This document shows, one piece after another, positions 56,649-64,000 of a stretch of 64,000 bases of DNA. Positions within the stretch are counted from its first letter, which is position 1; each line of letters starts with the position of its first letter. The translations under genes were made by a program, and so were the position numbers. The DNA comes from Yponomeuta sedellus (taxonomy: Eukaryota; Arthropoda; Insecta; Lepidoptera; Yponomeutidae), in the NCBI GenBank assembly GCA_934045075.1, contig OW203725.1:13886269-13950268 (forward strand). The letters run 5' to 3'. The notes below the pieces were generated by a model. It did not search any database and was not told the DNA's origin. It saw nothing but the letters and a program-made list of their open reading frames with translations.

Positions 56649-56732
56649 TTGTAAAAAAATAATATAATAAACGAGTGAAATCCGTACTAAAACAGTTTTA
56701 ATTATTTCTTATTAGTTAGTTCTATAAACTAT

Positions 56733-56776
56733 AATAATATGACTTCAAGTTACAGGTAACTTGAAGTCATATTATT
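56733..56776. repeat. Perfect 21-bp-arm palindrome
   Basis: AATAATATGACTTCAAGTTAC, AG, then the exact reverse complement. It lies 29 bp after the Penelope-like remnant. Confidence 0.95.
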
Positions 56777-57279
56777 TAGTCATATATTAAGAAGAAGAAA
56801 CCATCCTGGAGGTAAATTGAAATTTTAAGGTAAATGGCATTATAAATGTATTATCCTGCGGAGTCTGCAATGATCAATATTCAGTGGTTGAAATTTCCCG
56901 AACGAAGTCCGCCTCCACACTGCGCGCGCACAGGGATAACATAAAAACCACATTTGCATACTCATGTAGGCAACTACAATGGTCGATTTAATTACGGTTC
57001 ACTTTTTGTATGAATTAAAGACAGCTCTAAAGGTGAATGGGTCGTGCAAGATGGTTTACGATTTCGTCGTTTACTCGAAAAATTATTGATTCTTTATGTT
57101 AATCCAAGAATAAACGCATCCCGGGGTTTCTTTTTATGATCACACATTAGAAACTTCTAATTGGACTCCTCTTAAATACCAAATAAGAATCGTGTTACTG
57201 AAAATAATTTTTATTCTCCATGGTTATATCTGTATCTTCTAATCTACATTTAAAAGCACTCACATGTTCAATACTTCCT

Positions 57280-57540
57280 CGTTCATGGCACAATACAATT
57301 TTATTATTATACGTTTAACATTAACAAAAAGTGTACGAGTGAGTGAGAACTTTCATAAACGCTCTCGTGAAGCGTTAACAGTCGAATATTTTCGGCCGGC
57401 CATTGTATGCAAATGACATGGAATGAATGTTTTCACTGCAGCGAAACACGATTAACGGTTCCATTAAGTGAAGATTTGTCAGCTAATAATTATTATCCAT
57501 GGGCTGGAACGAATACCGCATTATGCACTTATTAGCATGC
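57280..57540. promoter_or_regulatory. Candidate enhancer with POU-octamer and TEAD-like sites
   Basis: TGTATGCAAATGACATGGAA-TGAATG puts a perfect octamer ATGCAAAT five bases from a TEAD-type GGAATG. GCTAATAATTATTATCC and CGATTAACGG homeodomain-like cores lie close by. No repeats or coding potential. Confidence 0.28.
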
Positions 57541-57719
57541 CAATACATAGGTACTAGTATGTACATTGCCCACCCAGTGACCAACAAAAATAAGCGTTTG
57601 TTTGCTACAGTATGCTTGTTACATTAACAGCTGTAACTATTAAGTACGAAGCGTTAATTTACATCACTCTTCTGAACAAGATTACAAAAGGTATATACTC
57701 GTATTAGAAAATAAATAAG

Positions 57720-57835
57720 TGTGGATTATGGGCATTACCCCCCAATGATGGCACAACCTTGCGCTATGGCGCTCATTAGGGGAGGGCTATGTCCAGCAGT
57801 GGACTAATATAGCCTGAAGAAGAAGAAGAAAATAA
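57720..57835 (+). mobile_element. LINE 3' tail (family 1), second copy
   Basis: GGATTATGGGCATTACCCCC to GGAGGGCTATGTCCAGCAGT, then AGCCTGAAGAAGAAGAAGAA. Carries an 8-base insertion (CTATGGCG) relative to the 38-kb copy. Confidence 0.8.
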
Positions 57836-57959
57836 ATCTTTCAATTAAAGCCTCAAAGGTGGGAAATAAAAAAAACACCTATTACTAGAGAAAAGTATCG
57901 TTACGTTGTGTTTAATCGAAGCAAAAGCACAAACAAACAATCATGCTACGCGATATAAT

Positions 57960-58095
57960 CGTGGTGAAGTGCGTGCGATGTGGCAGCGGCGCTGCGTATC
58001 GCGGTTTCATCGGAGATTCCGCCGAATCTGTCGGCGCGATAACGCGGAAGAGATCATAATTTCGTCAACTGATGCGACGCGCGGCCAACTCTGAA
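57960..58095. promoter_or_regulatory. GC-richer islet 12
   Basis: GTGGCAGCGGCGCTGCGTAT to GCGACGCGCGGCC. Candidate regulatory DNA. Confidence 0.22.
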
Positions 58096-58189
58096 AAGGT
58101 CCATTCCAATCGGACACGTTTTCTTAAAATGAAACAAAAGGCTAAAGGGCTACTATAATATAACGAATTATTTACAAGACAGTGATGTC

Positions 58190-58375
58190 TGGAATTAAAT
58201 CCAGTACAATGCATGAGTTCTATGTCTTATAATAATTATGTAAACTCTGTTAAGTAAAGACTTTGAAAAGACTAGTTTAGAGTTTTTTTGTCCATTTTTC
58301 ACTAAAATGATCTAGATATTGAAAAGACTTAATAAATCACAGCTTCTGTGTAATTTTAGATAAAATACTTTGATT
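58190..58375 (+). repeat. Interspersed repeat family X, copy 3
   Basis: CCAGTACAATGCATGAGTTC, ATGTAAACTCTGTTAAGTA and TTTTAGATAAAATACTTT, collinear with the copies at 23.2 and 24.5 kb. Confidence 0.7.
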
Positions 58376-58794
58376 GTTGATTGATTAAAATAATAAGAGC
58401 GAGTAAGGCAAATTTTACCATAGCTCCAAAATTCACTAAGCCCCTGTTTTTCGTCCTACACATCAAACACCCGTACACTACTCAGTTACATTACGGGCGA
58501 CTTTGAGGTAAAAATGTAATCATTGACCTGTTGTCGAAAGTATACGCTTTTATTCTGGTAATCTACGGGTAACAGCTATAACTGACAGCTCTTAACAGTA
58601 GATTGATAAAATTTTAGCATAAGTGAAACCGGGGATAAATGTACCATTATTATTTATCTCCGACGTTATTTAGAATATCTCGGCTAAGTGATTTGAAAAC
58701 TACAGTCAAGACTAAAAGGTTGAAGAAGGTAAGAACTGGAGTTTATGTAGTACTCCACTCTCGTACATTCTCCCAAAACAAAACATAATCTAAC

Positions 58795-59100
58795 GCCTGT
58801 ATTCCAGAGCGGTAGGCAGAGACTAGCGACTGCCACTCGCCACGATCTTGACAGTTTACCTTCGCTTCACAACGTTCATTAATCGTTGTATGCACGCACG
58901 CCGGTTCCGGGTACTTTTTATCTTCTCATCAATATATCCCCTCTTTGGCCATTCTTCCATACAGCAACCCAAATTCTGGTTAGCATTATCCACTGATGAT
59001 TTTTTCCCCTGGTCCCTCAATTCTGAGTTGATCGAATGGGATGCGTCCTGATTGGATCCTCCTGCTGCCTTCTTTGTGGCATCAGACCAACGCATTGGTG
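58795..59100 (-). pseudogene. LINE C-terminal remnant, same family as 17220-17640
   Basis: The minus frame ends [19 protein letters not shown], with the upstream part scrambled. The downstream GCAGTCGCTAGTCTCTGCCT block matches the 60.5-kb fragment. Confidence 0.7.
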
Positions 59101-59324
59101 TTCATTGGTTACCTCCTTATAAGAGATCAAAAATATGTAAGTGAATGTATTTCCGAAACAAAGGACATAGGGCTTTTATAAAAGAACTCAATTTGCTGCG
59201 ATTCTGAGTCCTGACATGCAAATTAATTATAGTAACAATATTTCAAACCATTAGAACGATTGCACTTTCAATTTGTTGTGTAGTACCTTTAAGGTGAAGT
59301 AAACAAATATATTTGTGGCGTTGA

Positions 59325-59640
59325 TTACATAAGATAAGATAAAAATATTCTTTATTGTACACCAGGGCACATAATTATTATAAAACATGTAAAGATACAA
59401 AGTAAAAATCTACTATATTTATTTAACAACTATTATGTGTATCAAAAGAGAATAGGCTGCAATGACTAGCTGCTGATTAAATTAATGGTTGCGTTCACTT
59501 GTCACCGAGACACTGGCGCTGGTTGCCTTTGCCCAGTGCCTTCCAAATTGATCACCCTGGTGCCAGTTCTAAGACATTCGGAATAACAGCTTAACATTTC
59601 GGCACTGTTAGTTAAATACCTTAGAAAATACTATACTGTT
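59325..59640 (-). repeat. LINE 3' end (family 2), inverse orientation
   Basis: GATAAGATAAAAATATTCTT-TATTGTACACCAGGGCAC is the reverse of the 55.7-kb tail. The adjoining block to 59640 may be more of the same element. Confidence 0.6.
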
Positions 59641-60124
59641 AGTTAAGTTCAAAGTATTATCTAAACTTTTTTTGTGTTGACTGTTTGTTGCAAATAAAAT
59701 AAAAACTTGATTTTCAACAGCGAGTGAAGTTGTATATACTTAATGCTATTTTAAAATTTTAACTCGCGCGTTCAATAATACAATATTTGTGTGGGCCGGT
59801 CGTATGAATGTATAAATATATCCGCCTGAGTGTGTCATTTATCGACACAATAAATTATGATTTACCAATATTTCATATGAATTGTGCATTTCGTCATGAA
59901 AATTTTAGAAAATAAAAAGAAATATGTGTTCTTTTTTCAGTATTTTAGATCGGCACAAATTATCATATCAATTGGTGAATTAATGATAATGAACCTTTCG
60001 TCAAATTTTATTCAAATGAGATCGCAATCATGTGTGTTAGCAGGATAAAATGCATTCTCATCCATAAAGCTCCTTATTTTCAGGTTATTTTACTGAGCAC
60101 TATGTTCATAATAGAGCTCTGAAG

Positions 60125-60215
60125 CAGAATGGAAGCCACCCCCGCGAGGAGGCTAAGCTGTCCCTCCCCCCGCGTCCTCCACTCCCCCGCCGCCGCCGTG
60201 ATGATACGATCTACT
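60125..60215. promoter_or_regulatory. GC-rich islet 13
   Basis: CCACCCCCGCGAGGAGGCTA to CCCCCGCCGCCGCCGTGATG, pyrimidine-rich on the plus strand. Confidence 0.27.
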
Positions 60216-60499
60216 TTTCAACGGAGACAATGTCGTGACGTTTAAGCTGTGATCTAGAAAGTAAATGGTCGATGTTTTTTTGGGTTGCCATTAGTCGACC
60301 TTTAGAGTTAAAGTTATTGTTATCGGACTGAAAGAAAAAAATCTACATGTATGCCAAAACGGAACATGACAGAGCTGGTTTTGATATTCAACAGGTAGTT
60401 ATTATTGATCTACTTTATCTAACTGGCTGAAAACGCTAAGTCCAAATTCCACATTTCCGATTGGATATATTTTGTAGCGAATGCCTTTAGAAAACAAAC

Positions 60500-60585
60500 A
60501 TACATAACCTCACGCCTGTATCCCTGAGGGGTAGGCAGAGACCAGGGACTGCCACTTGCCACGATCGTGACAGGTCACCTTTAGA
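60500..60585 (-). repeat. LINE 3' tail, same family as 17220-17640
   Basis: CCTCACGCCTGTATCCCTGA to CACGATCGTGACAGGTCACC. Confidence 0.75.
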
Positions 60586-60609
60586 AAAATATTTAATTAA
60601 TTATAATAA

Positions 60610-60830
60610 TAATAATAACACAATCACTTGGCCTGGTCCCAAACTACGATACCCTGCGCTATGGTAGCCAGGCAAGGACATCAAAAACATAGAAGTCCAC
60701 CCAGACTGAGGCCGTATAAATGTACGGCGATCGTCAGTAGGAATCAAACCCACGACCTTTGTTTTGGTACTCAAGCGCCTTAATGGCTAGAACAATTGAA
60801 CCCACTTTCTCTAACCTGGTCATGGGATAT
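60610..60830 (-). repeat. Probable tRNA-derived or SINE-like repeat
   Basis: The minus strand contains TTCTAGCCATTAAGGCGCTT-GAGTACC and GTCGTGGGTTTGATTCCTAC, where GGTTTGATTCC resembles a decayed B box. Single copy in the window. Confidence 0.35.
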
Positions 60831-60839
60831 GTTACCGCT

Positions 60840-62440
60840 AGATCAATGGGTCAGTAACAAAATCGAGAATTTCCGAATTCTAGATTTAGTGTTTTTATTT
60901 TATGTTTCTTTATCTAAGTCTCTATCTTAAAGTTGTGAGTTACCAGACGATATTCTTACTAAACCTTCTGAACATAATCTTCTTTAGGTACCTATTTTAT
61001 AAAGGCTGATAGCCATTACTATATTAAAGCATTTTTAACGGTCTCGAGATGATATCTGTCATCATTATCCGATTAAATGCTCGCTATAATTGATGGAGAG
61101 TTCATAGCAGAAGAATGTTAAACTCGGCGCACTTGACGCTTGGATATTGTTCCTTTCCAATTTTTTTCTTTTTCATTTATTAGAACAAGTAGCTTTTAAG
61201 ACGTCTCTTACTCTGAAGTAAATAATGCGCTGCTGATATGACGTCAGAATGTTAACCCGCAATTCTGCCATGATTGTTGAATGCACAAATTCTTGGCGGG
61301 GTAGATTGTCTCTCTGTCGTCAGTGAAGACGTAAATTTGTCGCTGGAAATGTATACGGAGCATCGTCCGGTGGCCATGCGCAATTATTGTCTTGTCACTC
61401 CGGCGGAGTTACGTGCCTCGTGCCCACATCACCGTCCTCAGCCAGAGACATTTGCTTTATGTGAGATCCCCTCCCTGGGAATCGAGCCACACAACTAGAC
61501 CGCTAATTCTGTCAATACCGTCTAAATTTATACTATTAACTCGACTCATGCTACATTCCCATCAGCAAAGAAACGATTGCGTTCCAAATAAGCACTTACG
61601 GATAGAAGTTGATTCACAAACTCTTGTATTTGTTGTTGGGACCAACAAAAAGAGCCATTACAAGCCTATAATAATGGTAATAGTGAAATAACAGTCGACT
61701 AAAGGCTCAAGTGAGTGAAGTGCTGTAATTTAGTTTTGTGAGCAGGTTGTCAGTAAGTGACGTCATGACGCATGAGAGCACTCGTGGGCGGGACCGTTTT
61801 GAGTTTTGGTAATTACATTTGGACACCTTAGATGGACAGCTAGATGAAATAGGCAATTATGTTTCATCGCAATATGTTATGCTTGCCTTTGCCTATTTGT
61901 GTAATGACAACTCGCACAAAGTTAACTCAAATAGAAGAGACAATTGTGAAGAAATAATCTTTTCCTTGAAACCATTAATATGTGCTGTTTTCGTAGCATG
62001 TTATAGTCACAGATATTTATAACATAAATATAATGTATCCTACCGATCTTTTAACCAATCAATAAATACTTCTCATTCGACGAAACTCTGACTAAAGATT
62101 CTATCTCGAGAATTATTTATGAACTAAATGAGCAAACTAACAACTTATCAAGATAGTTGGAATATATTGTTTATAAATAATGTTATAAATACATCTCGAT
62201 TGCGTTGCGCCCACAGAACATAAAAAAAGAGTAGAAGTAGTGACATGACACATTAGTACGAAAACCAGTGTAACCAAACTGATACACATAAACCAAATGC
62301 ATACTAAGAATGCCAAGCTGCCATTGGTAAATAAAGTCAATGCCGAAAAGGTGTACATCATAAAAGTTTCGAGTAAAATATGCACCTTTTCACAATGTTA
62401 ACAATGATCAAAGTCAAATGACAATGATGAAATAAGGGTT
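60840..62440. other. Gene-poor DNA
   Basis: Several frames of 60-99 codons without domains. A CRE-like GTGACGTCATGACG occurs at about 61757-61770 beside a GGGCGGG box. Nothing definite. Confidence 0.4.
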
Positions 62441-62583
62441 GGCATTTTGTAGTAACGCTACTCTACACTAGATGGAACTACCGCCGCGTCGGACCGAAAA
62501 GAACTTTTACCTAGTAAGACATAAAGTTCAAAATTGAAAAACAAGTAGATTCTGAGTTTGGGATGGGACAATGCAAGTTCTAG

Positions 62584-62612
62584 TTTGTCGATAGGGTGAA
62601 CCTATCGACAAA
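62584..62612. repeat. Perfect hairpin, 12-bp arms
   Basis: TTTGTCGATAGG, GTGAA, CCTATCGACAAA. Confidence 0.9.
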
Positions 62613-62972
62613 TTATACAAACAGTTTAACACATTAACGGCTGAGTACGAATACTGATACTCAGAAGTATTTTTGGCGATTTCTTATTTGCCTGCGGGTT
62701 GACTGGTAGAAAATGCATCTTTTTTACATTATCTTTTGTGCAATGAAGAAATAATACTAATAGGGTGGATACATATACAAATAAAACAATGTGGTAGATT
62801 TCATAATATTTTAAAATAAAATCTCTTATTAAAATTAGCTTTAACCCACTGCTTCGTCGGCGTTAGAAATTATAATAAAAAAAAATACTTTGTCTATCTG
62901 TACGCCATGTTTCATAAGTAATACTAATTGATGATGGTATTATATAATTTCATTTATACGCGAGAGTCTAAC

Positions 62973-63155
62973 CTGGAAGTGAAGCACATTTTTTCTGGTA
63001 TTGCTGCATACACGTGCCATCTTCCGCCTTTTTAGTTATTATGAAGTGTTCATGAAAATGCTCTGAATATATTGTGCTCCTCTTCGTTGGGAACCAATTT
63101 TGCCTTCTTATCGCTGCCATCCATTTTAATTTCGTATCCGGTTTCCTTAGGAAAA
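62973..63155 (-). pseudogene. THAP-like exon with two lost hallmark residues
   Basis: Between an acceptor-like TTCCTTTAG and a donor-like CAG|GTTAGA, the minus frame reads FLRKPDTKLKWMAAIRRQNW then FPTKRSTIYSEHFHEHFIIT. This is the FP.kPd.r.kW...i.R.nW.Pt..s.iCs.HF pattern of THAP domains. The FP proline is Leu and the third zinc-binding Cys is Tyr, so zinc binding should be lost. It ends CMQQYQKKCASLPG. Likely a transposon-derived relic; no partner exons found. Confidence 0.5.
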
Positions 63156-63493
63156 CTAAAGGAAAACTCACTTCCAAATTGTTTTCATTCCGAGAGGGTT
63201 GTTTTATCATTGCCTCGGTTTGCTGTTGTCAAAGGGGTTGAAGTATTAAGGGTAAATAGCAGAATAATAAAAAACCATAAATCAAATAACATAACAAAAC
63301 AAAAATCTGATGCTCGTCAAGAGAACAACCACTCGAACAGGTAAACAATATAATAAGTAATTTACTTAATGTTTTGAACTGAAGTAAAAAAAACCATATG
63401 AGTCGTTTTCAATAACCTCACTTTACATCTCGGTTGGAATATTTAAAAATGTAAGATTAAAATTACTTTGATAGTTTCTTAAATATTGCAGTC

Positions 63494-63548
63494 CTGGTGA
63501 AGAAAAACTATATCGCGATAAACTGGTGAAGAAAAACTATATCGCGAT
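63494..63548. repeat. 26-bp direct repeat, period 29
   Basis: CTGGTGAAGAAAAACTATAT-CGCGAT twice, separated by AAA. Confidence 0.95.
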
Positions 63549-63596
63549 CTAGCTGTGCTCATGCCTTGTATGTGCTCATGTCATGTCTTGTATGAA

Positions 63597-63669
63597 AGTA
63601 ATGTATGAGCTCCAATGACAGTTTTTACATGCACAACCACCAGCCAGCGACCGGAGCTCATACATTACT
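63597..63669. repeat. Inverted repeat, 17-bp perfect arms
   Basis: AGTAATGTATGAGCTCC at the left, GGAGCTCATACATTACT at the right, with a 39-base loop. Confidence 0.9.
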
Positions 63670-64000
63670 ACTTTACCCGGCCCGGCGACCGGACGGCTAC
63701 CGGGTGCATATGAAAAGGCACTTAGAAAGTAGATATAAAATAACAATAATTATTTTACCTACTTAGACGCATTGGAATTTACAATACCTAAGTACCGTTA
63801 AGTATGTATGACTACTAAGTCATAAACAATTAATTATCGATAGATTTTTATCATGTGTGCCCCCATCCGTAATTGAGTAGAATTCAAATTTTGACAGAAA
63901 TTTCTAGAGAATGTACACTTTCTTCGATGAAAATTGAACTTTAGTAACCAGTAAATAAATGTGGTTTCACTTTCTCATTTTCGGATTGGTTTCCGTGTTC

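Larger units (their letters stand above)
55876..56704. mobile_element. Penelope-like element remnant: ~355-bp inverted arms around an endonuclease tail
   Basis: The arm 55876-56230 (AATTAAAACTGTTTTAGTAC... AGCAAGGGGG) is the near reverse complement of 56353-56704. The 122-bp centre codes for the end of a GIY-YIG-type endonuclease. Penelope-like elements are known for such terminal repeats in inverted arrangement and for hammerhead motifs in them. No reverse transcriptase remains. Confidence 0.7.

Noticed and set aside
1..64000. CRISPR arrays, bacterial operons, prophage, organelle genes
   Set aside because: No spacer-repeat structure, ribosome binding sites or compact gene order; introns and insect TEs show nuclear animal DNA.

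Overview
The window is nuclear DNA of an insect, most likely a moth or butterfly (Lepidoptera). It is AT-rich, has spliced genes with GT-AG introns, and is full of transposable-element (TE) debris of kinds typical of lepidopteran genomes: Jockey-like and RTE-like LINE tails, Copia, mariner and Penelope remnants, the family that starts with GGGTTCCGTACC and ends with CACTTGGCCGG, and short tRNA- and 5S-derived repeats. There are no bacterial operons, CRISPR arrays or phage genes. Most long open frames in the window are microsatellites or antisense shadows.

Two genes can be rebuilt with good support. (1) At the left edge, on the minus strand, five exons (1610 down to beyond base 1) encode the N-terminal ~143 residues of an unrecognised acidic, low-complexity protein; the rest lies outside the window. 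(2) From 14013 to 25446 on the plus strand, eight exons join in frame into a complete 525-residue EOGT, the ER-resident O-GlcNAc transferase that modifies EGF repeats of Notch-type proteins. It has a signal peptide, the GT61 HGAGLTH motif and a C-terminal HEEL retrieval signal.

Layout: 1-1.6 kb, minus-strand gene. 2-13 kb, repeat-rich intergenic DNA: an ATGT microsatellite, a tandemly duplicated ~620-bp unit broken by a LINE insertion, a scrambled Copia element, a Jockey-like RT tail, mariner debris and THAP-like fragments. 13.8-25.5 kb, EOGT, with introns that hold an inverted pair of tRNA-like foldback elements, two LINE tails, and a 2.3-kb TIR element that itself carries a 557-bp hAT-type MITE. 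25.6-31 kb, intergenic, with a possible terminal exon, a 5S-like inverted pair and a 555-bp TTTG microsatellite. 31-62 kb, a gene-poor region with about ten short GC-rich islets and AT-rich stretches that look like regulatory DNA. Within it are more 5S-derived SINEs, RTE tails, a tRNA-derived SINE, many perfect hairpins and a Penelope-like inverted-repeat structure. 62-64 kb, a degraded THAP-like exon and short repeats.

The most notable non-gene observations are: a multi-copy short element whose head matches the internal-promoter half of 5S rRNA (a SINE3-like family); a tRNA-like sequence carried between long inverted arms; the nested hAT MITE with a perfect 8-bp target duplication; a Penelope endonuclease tail between ~355-bp inverted arms with a decayed hammerhead-like motif; and the cluster of GC-rich islets. 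No wholly new molecular system can be demonstrated from sequence alone.
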